Shown piece after piece: positions 1-8,133 of a stretch of DNA of 47,364 nucleotides. The stretch covers positions 1 through 47,364 of the forward strand of contig CABRFZ010000017.1 of assembly GCA_902470365.1 (NCBI GenBank), read 5' to 3'. Each line of letters begins with the position of its first letter. The first letter of the stretch is position 1. This DNA comes from an uncultured Collinsella sp. GTDB lineage: Bacteria; Actinomycetota; Coriobacteriia; Coriobacteriales; Coriobacteriaceae. The position numbers and the translations under genes were made by a program. The notes beneath the pieces were generated by a model. That model did no database searches. It was not told the origin of the DNA and saw only the letters and a program-made list of their open reading frames with translations.

Positions 1-3
1 CAC

Positions 4-76
4 GGGGGCGTAGCTCAGCTGGGAGAGCGCTTGACTGGCAGTCAAGAGGTCAGGGGTTCGATCCCCCTCGTCTCCA
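4..76 (+). tRNA. tRNA-Ala (anticodon GGC)
   Basis: A full cloverleaf can be drawn by eye. The acceptor arms GGGGGCG and CGTCTCC pair with two G-U pairs, one of them G3:U70, the classic alanine identity element. The anticodon stem CTTGA/TCAAG encloses the loop CTGGCAG with anticodon GGC at 37-39. The T arm is AGGGG-TTCGATC-CCCCT. The discriminator is A76, followed by CCC, so the 3' CCA is not fully encoded. A strong terminator follows directly. The gene begins only 3 bases into the window, so its promoter is not visible. Confidence 0.96.
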
Positions 77-92
77 CCCGAGCATTGAATGA

Positions 93-120
93 GGCTCCAA
101 CGCAAGTTGGGGCCTTTTTT
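93..120 (+). terminator. Rho-independent terminator of tRNA-Ala
   Basis: A 9-bp stem GGCTCCAAC/GTTGGGGCC (one G-U pair) closes a GCAA tetraloop and runs straight into six T residues. It ends 31 bases before the ABC-F start codon, so the ABC-F gene probably has its own promoter or depends on read-through. Confidence 0.93.
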
Positions 121-151
121 CATATAGGCACACAAGGTCAAAGGCGGCACC

Positions 152-2185
152 ATGATCCTCCTGGTCGACAAGATCGAAAAAAGCTTCGGCGCGCGTGTCC
201 TCTTTAGCGGCGCGTCCTTCCAAATCAACCCCGGCGAGCGCTTCGCGCTCGTGGGCCCCAACGGCGCCGGCAAAACCACCATGCTCAAGATCATCATGGG
301 CATCGACAGCCCCGACGCCGGCCAGGTCCAGTACGCCAAGGACTGCCAGGTGGGCTACCTAGAGCAGGAAACTAATCTGGAGCAAAAGGACACCACCATT
401 CTTGCCGAGGTCATGGCGGCGGCCAAGGAAATCCGCCGCATGGGCGAGCGCGCCAACGAGCTGCAGGCCCAGATCACCGAGCTCTCCGAGCAGGGCAAGG
501 ACGTCGACTCGCTCCTAAATGAGTACGGCCAGGTCCAGGACCGATTTGAGCACCTGGGCGGCTACGAGCTCGAGAGCAACGCGCGCAAAATCCTGTCCGG
601 CCTGGGCTTTAAGGTCACCGACTTTGAGCGCCCGTGCTCCGAGTTCTCAGGCGGCTGGCAAATGCGCATCGCACTGGCAAAGCTCTTCCTGCGCCATCCC
701 GACCTGCTGCTTCTTGACGAGCCCACCAACCACCTGGACCTCGAAAGCGTCCAGTGGTTGCGCGGCTTTATCGCGAACTACGACGGCGCCGTCCTCATCG
801 TCAGCCACGACCGCGCCTTCATGGACGCCTGCGTCGACCACGTCGCCGCCCTCGAAAACCGCCGTGTGACCACCTATACCGGCAACTACAGCAGCTACCT
901 CAAGCAGCGCGAGGACAACCTGGAGCAGATGCGCGCCAAGCGTGCTGCCCAGGAGCGCGATATCGCCCACATGCAGGTCTTCGTCGACAAGTTCCGCTAC
1001 AAGCCCACCAAGGCCGCCCAGGCCCAGGAGCGCATCCGCAAGATCGAGCAGATCAAAAAAGAGCTTGTCATCCTGCCCGAGGGCCACAAGCACATCGACT
1101 TTAAGTTCCCCGACCCGCCGCGCTCGGGCGACATGGTCGTGGGCTTGGAGGGCGTGTCCAAGTCCTACGGCAATAAGCACATCTACAGCGATATCGACCT
1201 AAAGCTCTACCGCGGCGAGCATGTGGCGCTCGTCGGCCCCAACGGTGCCGGCAAGTCCACCCTCATGAAAATCATCGCCGGCTTGGAGCCGCCCACTACC
1301 GGCACGCGCGACCTGGGCACGAACGTGGGCGTGGCCTATTACGCCCAGCACGCGCTCGAAGGCATGACCGAGTCCAACACCGTCCTGCAAGAGATTGACA
1401 CCGTCACGCCCAAGTGGACCGTGCCTCAGCAGCGCAGCCTGCTGGGCGCCTTCCTGTTTAGCGACAACGACGCAATCGAAAAGCAGGTGCGCGTCCTCTC
1501 CGGCGGCGAAAAGGCCCGTCTGGCCCTGGCCAAGATGCTCGTAGCGCCCGAGGCGCTCCTGTGCCTGGACGAGCCCACCAACCACCTGGACATCGACTCG
1601 GTGGACATGCTCGAGAACGCCCTGCAAAACTTCCCCGGCACCATCGTGCTGATCAGCCACGACGAGCACCTGGTGCGCGCCGTGGCCAACCGCATCATCG
1701 ACATCCGCGACGGCAAGGTCACGGTCTACGACGGCGACTACGACTACTACCTCTACAAGCGCGAGGACCTCGCCGCCCGCGCCGCCGCCGAGGCTGCAGG
1801 GGAGAGCGCTCCTGTCGCGACCAAGCCCACCAAAACCAGCGCCGCCCAGGCCGACAGCCCCGCTGCGGCCCCCAAGCCGGTCGAGGGTAAAAAGACCAAG
1901 GAGCAAAAGCGCGCCGAGGCCCAGGCCCGCGCTGCGCTCAACAAAAAGCTCAAGGGCGTACGCAACCAGCTCAAGAAGATCGAGGCCGAGCTCGACAAAA
2001 AGCGTGCCCGCTATGACGAGCTTATGGAATTGATGGCAAGCGAAGAGCTTTATGCCGATCAGGACAAGTTCAACGCCGCGCTGGGGGAATATAACGGGCT
2101 TAAGCAAGAGCTGCCCAAGCTCGAGGACGAATGGCTCGAGCTTTCCACCCAGATCGAAGAGGAGACCGCGCGTGAATTCTCGTAA
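152..2185 (+). CDS. ABC-F family ATPase (Uup/YheS-like translation factor)
   Basis: A 677-residue soluble protein with two ABC ATPase domains and no membrane segment, as in the ABC-F family that acts on ribosomes. Domain 1 has Walker A GPNGAGKT at residues 35-42, signature FSGGWQ and Walker B LLLDEPTNHLD. Domain 2 has GPNGAGKS, signature LSGGEK and LCLDEPTNHLD. The linker between them carries the family stretch FVDKFRYKPTKAAQAQ. After domain 2 comes an Ala/Pro/Lys-rich tether, then a C-terminal coiled coil of about 80 residues as in Uup and YheS. The long C-terminal arm and chromosomal setting favour a housekeeping factor over an antibiotic-resistance type, but this is inference. No strong Shine-Dalgarno is visible. 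The gene overlaps the next one by 14 bases. Confidence 0.93.
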   Translation: MILLVDKIEKSFGARVLFSGASFQINPGERFALVGPNGAGKTTMLKIIMGIDSPDAGQVQYAKDCQVGYLEQETNLEQKDTTILAEVMAAAKEIRRMGERANELQAQITELSEQGKDVDSLLNEYGQVQDRFEHLGGYELESNARKILSGLGFKVTDFERPCSEFSGGWQMRIALAKLFLRHPDLLLLDEPTNHLDLESVQWLRGFIANYDGAVLIVSHDRAFMDACVDHVAALENRRVTTYTGNYSSYLKQREDNLEQMRAKRAAQERDIAHMQVFVDKFRYKPTKAAQAQERIRKIEQIKKELVILPEGHKHIDFKFPDPPRSGDMVVGLEGVSKSYGNKHIYSDIDLKLYRGEHVALVGPNGAGKSTLMKIIAGLEPPTTGTRDLGTNVGVAYYAQHALEGMTESNTVLQEIDTVTPKWTVPQQRSLLGAFLFSDNDAIEKQVRVLSGGEKARLALAKMLVAPEALLCLDEPTNHLDIDSVDMLENALQNFPGTIVLISHDEHLVRAVANRIIDIRDGKVTVYDGDYDYYLYKREDLAARAAAEAAGESAPVATKPTKTSAAQADSPAAAPKPVEGKKTKEQKRAEAQARAALNKKLKGVRNQLKKIEAELDKKRARYDELMELMASEELYADQDKFNAALGEYNGLKQELPKLEDEWLELSTQIEEETAREFS

Positions 2186-2468
2186 GGCCGCTGCCGTGGC
2201 GATGAGCATCATCGCCATCGCCTGTCGCATCTGCGGCATTTTTATGAGTGCGATGACTGTGCTGCTGTGCTTTAGCGGCCTCACCGCCAAACTGCAGATC
2301 GTGGGCTTTGTCGTTGAGCTTTCACGCGCGCTGCCGAGCGCCATCGCCGGCTACGGCGTCATCACATCGCCCTTTGGCGGCGTGTTTCGCCTGGATTACG
2401 CTATCGTCGCCGTGATTCTATTTGTGGCCGACTACCTGCTTACGCGCGCCTCGCGCCGCGTCCGCTAG
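2172..2468 (+). CDS. Small two-helix membrane protein, function unknown
   Basis: A 98-residue protein starting at GTG 2172, inside the last codons of the ABC-F gene. The start is supported by an AGGAG about 9 bases upstream (near 2159). ATG 2202 is an alternative start. Two hydrophobic stretches, residues about 11-34 and 75-91, are separated by a 40-residue loop, and the tail is basic (RASRRVR). I recognise no family. The 14-base overlap upstream and 9-base gap to the M50 protease suggest one transcript and possibly translational coupling. Confidence 0.72.
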   Translation: MNSRKAAAVAMSIIAIACRICGIFMSAMTVLLCFSGLTAKLQIVGFVVELSRALPSAIAGYGVITSPFGGVFRLDYAIVAVILFVADYLLTRASRRVR

Positions 2469-2477
2469 GGGATCGAC

Positions 2478-3161
2478 ATGTCCAGCAGCTACCTCATGAA
2501 CCTGCTCGCCAGCGCCGTAGCCGTCATCGTTGGCATCGTGATCCACGAGAGCGCGCACGCCGCCGCAGCCTGGGCGCTCGGCGATAAGACGGCCCGATCG
2601 CGCGGTCGTGTCTCGCTCAACCCGCTCAACCATATCGACCCGTTTGGCACCATCATCTTGCCGCTGCTCATGCTTGCCGCCGGCGGCCCGGTGTTCGCCT
2701 TCGCCAAGCCCGTGCCCGTCTACCTCAACAACCTCAAGCACCCCAAGCGCGACGAGGTCCTGGTGAGCGTTGCCGGCCCCGCATCGAACATCGCGCTCGC
2801 ATGTCTTGCCGCAGCCCTCATGCACACGGCATACGGCAACCTCTACGCCAGCATGTCCTTTGCCGTGGCATCACAGATCATGAACTTCGGCGCCACGTTC
2901 ATCGTGGTCAACCTGTCGCTTGCGTTCTTCAACCTCATCCCGATTCCGCCGCTCGACGGCTCGTCGATCATCGTGCCCTTCCTCAATGGCAAGGCGCTCG
3001 CCAACTATTACCGCCTGCAGCAATACGCCATGCCGATCCTTATCATCGTGCTGTACCTGCTGCCCATGTGGACCGGCATCGATGTGATCGGCCGCTATTT
3101 CGACGTTACCGTGTATCCGCTTGCTGAGCAGCTGCTCAACTTCGCAATCGCCGGCATCTAA
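2478..3161 (+). CDS. Site-2 protease family (M50) membrane metalloprotease
   Basis: A 227-residue integral membrane protein of the M50 family. The zinc-binding motif HESAH lies in the first hydrophobic segment (H23, E24, H27). The second conserved motif, NLIPIPPLDG, supplies the Asp ligand expected about 130 residues later. There are at least four hydrophobic segments. It lacks the PDZ domain of RseP and is short, like the compact YwhC/SpoIVFB-type members. The substrate is unknown. RBS AGGGG lies just before ATG 2478. Confidence 0.88.
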   Translation: MSSSYLMNLLASAVAVIVGIVIHESAHAAAAWALGDKTARSRGRVSLNPLNHIDPFGTIILPLLMLAAGGPVFAFAKPVPVYLNNLKHPKRDEVLVSVAGPASNIALACLAAALMHTAYGNLYASMSFAVASQIMNFGATFIVVNLSLAFFNLIPIPPLDGSSIIVPFLNGKALANYYRLQQYAMPILIIVLYLLPMWTGIDVIGRYFDVTVYPLAEQLLNFAIAGI

Positions 3162-3245
3162 GGTAAACTTACTGGTCGACCGTGCAAAACGGTCGCAACA
3201 TGCACCCAAACCGCGCCGCGAAGGCGCCGTCAAAGGAGGTCGAAG

Positions 3246-4058
3246 ATGTCGTATCGCGTGTCGACGCAGGTCTACAGCGGACCGTTCGACCTGCTGCTGC
3301 AGCTGGTAACCCGCCAAAAAGTAGATATCGGCGCCATCTCCATCAGCGAGGTGGCCGAGCAATACCTTGCCGAGGCCGAGCGCATCGAGGCGCTAGACCT
3401 GGACGTGGCGAGCGACTTTTTGCTGGTCGCGGCAACCCTTTTGGACATCAAGGCCGCCTCGCTGGTGCCGCAGGAGGCCCCGCGCAAAGCCGATGACGAC
3501 GATGACGAGTTCGACGAAAACCTCGAGGAGCTCAGCACGCTTGACGGCGACGCTTTGCGCGAGGTCCTGATCCAGCGCCTGATCGCCTACAAGCAGTTTA
3601 AGGGCGCGGCAGCAGCCCTCGGTGCCCGCATGCAGGCCGAAAGCCGCATGCATCCGCGTGTAGCCGGCCCCGACCCCGAGTTCCTGGGGCTCATGCCCGA
3701 CTACCTGGCCGGCATTACCCTGCGCGGCCTCGCCGTCATCTGCGCCGACCTGGACGGCAAGCGCCAGACCTTCCTGCTGGAGGCCGAGCACGTGGCGCCG
3801 CACCGTGTGCCGCTCGACCTGACCGTGGCCTCGGTCGACCGCTTTACCATGGCGCATCAAACCTGCACCTTCCGCGAGCTGTTGGACGGCGACGCCACGA
3901 CCGAGCAGCTCGTCGTCACCTTCCTGGCCATGCTCGAGCTCGCCAAGCGCGGCTCGCTCACGCTGAGCCAGGACGAGATCTTTGGAACCATTCAAATCAA
4001 CCGCGTCGAGGGCGCCGAGGCATACGTGTCCGGCGAGGGCCCCGAGCTCACCGAATAG
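3246..4058 (+). CDS. scpA: Segregation and condensation protein A
   Basis: A 270-residue ScpA, the kleisin that bridges the SMC dimer in the chromosome-organising SMC-ScpAB complex. The N-terminus has the characteristic YSGPFDLLLQLVTRQKVDI stretch. An acidic middle (DDDDDEFDEN, around residues 82-92) and a C-terminal winged-helix-like end (FLAMLELAKRGSLTLSQDEIFGTI) match the family. The start is fixed by AAAGGAGG 6 bases upstream. The 84-base gap before it holds two small hairpins (GACCGT/ACGGTC at 3177-3193 and a GCGCC/GGCGC stem around 3210-3230) with no T-run. scpB follows after 11 bases. Confidence 0.96.
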   Translation: MSYRVSTQVYSGPFDLLLQLVTRQKVDIGAISISEVAEQYLAEAERIEALDLDVASDFLLVAATLLDIKAASLVPQEAPRKADDDDDEFDENLEELSTLDGDALREVLIQRLIAYKQFKGAAAALGARMQAESRMHPRVAGPDPEFLGLMPDYLAGITLRGLAVICADLDGKRQTFLLEAEHVAPHRVPLDLTVASVDRFTMAHQTCTFRELLDGDATTEQLVVTFLAMLELAKRGSLTLSQDEIFGTIQINRVEGAEAYVSGEGPELTE

Positions 4059-4069
4059 GAGCGGCAACC

Positions 4070-4789
4070 ATGTCAACCCTTTCCACGCTGGAGGCAAACA
4101 GCCTCAAAGGCGCCCTCGAGGCGCTGCTGCTGGTATCGAGCGACCCCGTCAGCGCGCCCGCGCTGGCAGGTGCGCTGGATATCGCCCCGGGCGAGTGCGC
4201 GTCGCTTTTGGCCGAGCTCAAGGTTGAGTATGAGGAGGCCAACCGCGGCTTTCAGCTGCGCGAGGTCGCCGGCGGCTGGCGCCTGTTTACGCACCCCGCC
4301 TACCACGATGTGGTCGAGGCCTACGTGTTGAGCTGGGACACGCAAAAACTGTCGCAGGCGGCGCTCGAGACCCTGGCCGTCATCGCCTACCACCAACCCG
4401 TCACGCGCGAGGTGGTCAAGGGCATCCGCGGCGTCAACTCCGACGGCGTCATCGCGTCGCTCGTGGACAAGGGCCTGGTGCGCGAGCTCGGCCGCGACCC
4501 CCAGCGCGGTCAGGCCATCATTTACGGCACGACCAACGCCTTTTTGGAAAAGTTCGGCCTGCGCTCCACCCGCGACCTGCCCGATCTGGAGCAGTTTGCC
4601 CCCGACGAGCAGTCGCGCCAGTTTATCCGTGAGCGCCTGAGCGGTCGCAGCATTCAGTCCACGCTCGAGGAGCAGGCCGAAGACCTGGACGAAGAGCGCG
4701 AACTGATCGATACCGATGTTGAGGACACCGATGACGCAGAGCTTCTGCTCACCGGCAATACCTCGGAGGACATGCATGACGAGGACTAA
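4070..4789 (+). CDS. scpB: Segregation and condensation protein B
   Basis: A 239-residue ScpB, the winged-helix partner of ScpA. Two winged-helix domains are recognisable: LKGALEALLLVSSDPVS near the N-terminus and the highly conserved LETLAVIAYHQPVTREVV / IRGVNSDGVI region in the middle, followed by GRAIIYGTT-like RGQAIIYGTTNAFL. The last 50 residues are acidic and probably disordered. The stop codon overlaps the rluB start by 14 bases, so segregation proteins and the pseudouridine synthase look co-translated, an arrangement common in Gram-positive genomes. Confidence 0.96.
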   Translation: MSTLSTLEANSLKGALEALLLVSSDPVSAPALAGALDIAPGECASLLAELKVEYEEANRGFQLREVAGGWRLFTHPAYHDVVEAYVLSWDTQKLSQAALETLAVIAYHQPVTREVVKGIRGVNSDGVIASLVDKGLVRELGRDPQRGQAIIYGTTNAFLEKFGLRSTRDLPDLEQFAPDEQSRQFIRERLSGRSIQSTLEEQAEDLDEERELIDTDVEDTDDAELLLTGNTSEDMHDED

Positions 4790-5747
4790 CGAAGCAGGGG
4801 AGACGCGCGCCGCAAGCGCCACGAACACCGCAGCGCCCGCGGTCGACGCCCAGCCCGTCTACCCGCACACCATGCGCCTGCAGCGCTTTTTGGCGCGCGC
4901 GGGCGTGGCGAGCCGTCGCGGCTCGGAGGACCTGATGACCGCAGGCCGCGTGACCGTCAACGGCCAGGTCGCGACCGAACTGGGTACCAAGGTCGATGTG
5001 GACCGCGACCATATCGAGGTCGATGGCATGCCCGTCAAGCTCAACCAGGGCGCCGTGTACCTGATGCTCTACAAGCCGACCGGCTACCTCACCACCATGA
5101 GTGACCCGCAGGAGCGCCCTTGCGTGGCCGACCTGGTCCCGCGCGACCGCTTTCCGGGACTCTTCCCGGTGGGTCGCCTGGACCGCGACACCACGGGCCT
5201 TTTGCTCTTTACCACCGACGGCGACCTGTCGCAGGACTTGCTGCACCCCAGCAAGCACGTCTACAAGACCTACCAGGCGCTCGTGGACGGCTACCTGACC
5301 GATCGCGACTTGGAACCGCTCCGTCGCGGCATCGAGCTCGATGACGGCCTATGCCAGCCGGCGATCTGTCGCGTCATCACCGCGCACGAGGCCGAGGCCG
5401 TGGCTCCGCAAGGCGTCAAGCCCGGTACCACTGCCGTGGAGGTCATCATCCGCGAGGGCCGCAAGAACCAGGTCAAACGCATGCTGAGCAAGATTCACCA
5501 CCCGGTGATCCGCCTGCATCGCTGTAACTTTGCCGGCCTGGAGCTCAAGGACGTAGCCAAGGGCTCGTGGCGCGAGCTTACCGACCGCGAGGTGCAGATC
5601 CTCAAGGCCGGCGGTATCCCGCCCAAGCAGGCCGCCTCCAAGCGCGCCGCCGCGCCCGCGTCCAACACCGCGAGCCGCACGCGCCATCACGGCAGCCACG
5701 GCTCCGCGCCCAAGCGCAACACCTACCGCGAGCGCTACACGGGCTAG
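4776..5747 (+). CDS. rluB: Pseudouridine synthase, RsuA/RluB family
   Basis: A 323-residue enzyme that isomerises a specific uridine in rRNA. An N-terminal S4 RNA-binding domain (MRLQRFLARAGVASRR) is followed by the catalytic domain, with the active-site Asp in GRLDRDTTGLLLFTTDGD. A basic Ala/Arg-rich tail comes last. I chose ATG 4776 because GGAGGA sits 5 bases upstream at 4765-4770; the 20 upstream in-frame codons are inside scpB and read like shadow sequence. RluB (23S rRNA) is preferred over RsuA because of linkage to scpAB, but the modified site cannot be read from sequence. Confidence 0.92.
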   Translation: MTRTNEAGETRAASATNTAAPAVDAQPVYPHTMRLQRFLARAGVASRRGSEDLMTAGRVTVNGQVATELGTKVDVDRDHIEVDGMPVKLNQGAVYLMLYKPTGYLTTMSDPQERPCVADLVPRDRFPGLFPVGRLDRDTTGLLLFTTDGDLSQDLLHPSKHVYKTYQALVDGYLTDRDLEPLRRGIELDDGLCQPAICRVITAHEAEAVAPQGVKPGTTAVEVIIREGRKNQVKRMLSKIHHPVIRLHRCNFAGLELKDVAKGSWRELTDREVQILKAGGIPPKQAASKRAAAPASNTASRTRHHGSHGSAPKRNTYRERYTG

Positions 5748-5813
5748 GCAACCCGCCGCGCCTCAACGCCCGCGTCCTATACCAGCACGTCAACCACCGA
5801 AAGGAAGCATTAC

Positions 5814-6500
5814 ATGATCGTCGCCATCGACGGCCCCGCCGGTTCCGGCAAGTCCACCATCGCCAAGGAGATCGCCCGCCAGCTGGGCTTTAACAAGCTC
5901 GACACGGGCGCCATGTATCGCGCCGTCACCTTCGCCGCGCTCGACCGCGGCATCGACCTGGACGACGAGGCGGCCATCGACGCCCTCGCCGAGCAGGTCG
6001 AAATCCGCTTTACCAACGGCACCGGCGAGGACACGCGCCTGACCATTGACGGCCGGGACGCCTCGGCTGCCATCCGCACTCCGCAGGTCGACGCTAACGT
6101 GTCCAAGGTCTCGGCCTACCCGGGCGTGCGCGCGGCCATGCTCATCCATCAGCGCCGCGCCGCCGAGGACCGCGACATCGTCGCCGAGGGTCGCGACATC
6201 GGCACCGTCGTGTTCCCCAACGCGCAGGTCAAGGTCTTCCTGACCGCCGACCCGCGCGAGCGTGCCCGCCGCCGCGTGCTGCAGCGTCACCAAAACGACG
6301 CCCAGCCGCTCACCGAAGAGCTGCTCGAAGCCGAGGTCGACGAAACCCTCGACGCCCTCAAGCAGCGCGACAAGCTCGACAGCAGCCGCGAGGTCGCACC
6401 GCTCGTTCCCGCTGAGGACGCCGTGCACGTCGACTCCACCGCCCATACCATCGATGAGGTCGTCTCGATTATCGAGGACCTCATCAACCAAAGGAGGTAG
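5814..6500 (+). CDS. cmk: Cytidylate kinase
   Basis: A 228-residue CMP/dCMP kinase that makes CDP and dCDP from ATP. The P-loop GPAGSGKST is at residues 7-15, followed by LDTGAMYRAVT, the CMP-binding GRDIGTVVFPNA motif, and a lid with RRRVLQR. The size fits the bacterial family. RBS AAAGGAAG lies 6 bases before ATG 5814. The plsC gene follows after 3 bases, a neighbourhood (cmk-plsC-ispH-der) shared with many Firmicutes. Confidence 0.96.
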   Translation: MIVAIDGPAGSGKSTIAKEIARQLGFNKLDTGAMYRAVTFAALDRGIDLDDEAAIDALAEQVEIRFTNGTGEDTRLTIDGRDASAAIRTPQVDANVSKVSAYPGVRAAMLIHQRRAAEDRDIVAEGRDIGTVVFPNAQVKVFLTADPRERARRRVLQRHQNDAQPLTEELLEAEVDETLDALKQRDKLDSSREVAPLVPAEDAVHVDSTAHTIDEVVSIIEDLINQRR

Positions 6501-6503
6501 CCC

Positions 6504-7232
6504 ATGCGCCTGTTTAAACAGACGCCCGAGGATTACTACAACGCCCCCTACGCCGAGTTCCCGGCGCTCATCCGCGGCACTGTTGCCGTTGTCATGGCAA
6601 TCCTTTGGGCCTTCTCCAAGCTCATGTGGCGCTGGAAGGTCGAGGACGCCGACCTGCTGTTTGAGCGCCAGGAAAGCCGCGGCAGCGTGGTCATCTGCAA
6701 CCACACCTCGATGGCCGAGCTCCTGGCTGTAGAGACGGCGCTGTTCTTTGGCGGCCGCCGCATCCGCCCCATCTTTAAGTCCGAGTTCGCCAAGACCAAG
6801 ATTGTGCGCTGGGCCTTTAGTCGCGTGGGTGGCATTCCCGTCGAGCGTGGCACCGCAGACATGAAGTGTCTGCGCGCCGCCCAGCATGCGCTGCAGCGCG
6901 GCGAGGACGTCCTGATCTTCCCTGAGGGCACGCGCATCCGCTCGCGCGAGATCAAGCCCGAGGTTCACGGCGGCTTTGCGCTCATCGCCCAGATGGGCAA
7001 GGCGCCTGTCAACCCGCTCGCCATCTGCGGCTGGTCTGATATTACGCCTGCGGGCAAAAAGATCATGCGCCCCAAGAAGTGCTGGATCCGTGCCGGCAAG
7101 GCCATCTCGCTATCCGATGCACCGGCCGATCTCAAGCGCAAGGAGCGCCTGGCTTGGTTTGAGTCCGAGGCCATGAACCGCGTCTACGCCATGCGCGACG
7201 ATCTTTGCGCCGAGCACCCGGGCAGGTTTTAG
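6504..7232 (+). CDS. plsC: 1-acylglycerol-3-phosphate acyltransferase (PlsC-type)
   Basis: A 242-residue membrane-associated acyltransferase of phospholipid synthesis, adding the second fatty acyl chain to lysophosphatidic acid. One hydrophobic segment lies at residues about 24-42. The four acyltransferase blocks are visible: NHTSMAE (66-72), GGIPVERG, FPEGTR and VNPLAI. The first block reads H-x4-E instead of the canonical H-x4-D, with Glu72 where the charge-relay Asp normally sits. Everything else looks intact. AAAGGAGG sits 6 bases upstream of the start, within the cmk stop region. Confidence 0.9.
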   Translation: MRLFKQTPEDYYNAPYAEFPALIRGTVAVVMAILWAFSKLMWRWKVEDADLLFERQESRGSVVICNHTSMAELLAVETALFFGGRRIRPIFKSEFAKTKIVRWAFSRVGGIPVERGTADMKCLRAAQHALQRGEDVLIFPEGTRIRSREIKPEVHGGFALIAQMGKAPVNPLAICGWSDITPAGKKIMRPKKCWIRAGKAISLSDAPADLKRKERLAWFESEAMNRVYAMRDDLCAEHPGRF

Positions 7233-7249
7233 CCATGGGCGAGGAAGTC

Positions 7250-8131
7250 ATGAATACCGCCGCGGCCGCCGCTGAGGAGTTCGTCCCCACCATCGAAATC
7301 GCAGCGCATGCCGGCACCTGTTACGGCGTGCAGCGTGCACTCGATATGGCATTGGCGGCCGCGCCGCAGGCAGGGGAGAACGCACAGGTCCACACGCTGG
7401 GTCCGCTCATCCATAACCCCATTGTGGTACGCGAGCTTGCCGAGGCCGGCGTCGGTCTGGCAGACACCTTGGACGACGCCGCATCGGGCACCGTGATTAT
7501 CCGCGCCCACGGTGTGGTGCCGCAGGTCATCGACGCCGCTCGCGAGCGCGGCCTTACCGTGGTCGACGCTACCTGCCCCTACGTGAAGAAGGTCCACGTG
7601 GCGGCCGAGCGCCTGGTGCGCGAGGGCTACCGCGTGATCGTCGTGGGCGAGCCGGGCCACCCCGAGGTCGAGGGCATTCTGGGCCACGCTGGTGATGACG
7701 CTCAAGTCGTGAGCTGCGCCGCCGATGCTGACGCGCTGCCGCTCAAGGGCAAGGTGGGCCTGGTTGTGCAGACCACCCAAACCGCGCAGAACCTGGCCGA
7801 GGTTGTGGCCTCCGTCACCCCGCGCGTGCAGGAACTGCGCGTGATCAACACCATCTGCGCCGCCACGAGTGAGCGTCAACAGGCAGCCGCCACACTTGCC
7901 AACCGCTGTGATTGCATGGTCGTCGTGGGCGGCAAAAATTCGGGCAACACCCGTCGCCTGGCACAGATTTGTACCGATGCCTGCGAGCACACGCATCACA
8001 TCGAGGAGGCTTCCGAGCTCGAGGCCGCATGGTTTGCCAACGCGCGCCACATCGGCATCACTGCCGGAGCCTCCACCCCGCAAGAACACATCGAACGCGC
8101 CGTTGCGCGCATCAAGGAGCTTTGCCGCTAA
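7250..8131 (+). CDS. ispH: 4-hydroxy-3-methylbut-2-enyl diphosphate reductase
   Basis: IspH (LytB) carries out the last step of the methylerythritol phosphate pathway, giving IPP and DMAPP. It is an Fe-S enzyme and its three cluster cysteines are present in AHAGTCYGV, VDATCPYVKKVH and NTICAATSERQ. Other family marks are GEPGHPEVEGILGH and a C-terminal TAGASTPQEHIE. I favour ATG 7250 (293 residues) because GAGGA lies 4 bases upstream. ATG 7235, 2 bases after plsC, would add five residues. The region upstream of that overlaps plsC and is unlikely to be coding in this frame. Confidence 0.94.
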   Translation: MNTAAAAAEEFVPTIEIAAHAGTCYGVQRALDMALAAAPQAGENAQVHTLGPLIHNPIVVRELAEAGVGLADTLDDAASGTVIIRAHGVVPQVIDAARERGLTVVDATCPYVKKVHVAAERLVREGYRVIVVGEPGHPEVEGILGHAGDDAQVVSCAADADALPLKGKVGLVVQTTQTAQNLAEVVASVTPRVQELRVINTICAATSERQQAAATLANRCDCMVVVGGKNSGNTRRLAQICTDACEHTHHIEEASELEAAWFANARHIGITAGASTPQEHIERAVARIKELCR

Positions 8132-8133
8132 TC

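Noticed and set aside
152..2185. Antibiotic-resistance ABC-F gene
   Set aside because: The linker motif and C-terminal coiled coil are those of housekeeping Uup/YheS-like proteins, and there is no mobile or leader-peptide context.
1199..2344. A 381-codon open frame on the - strand over the ABC-F gene
   Set aside because: Shadow of the ABC-F gene; Leu/Val/Gly-rich without motifs.
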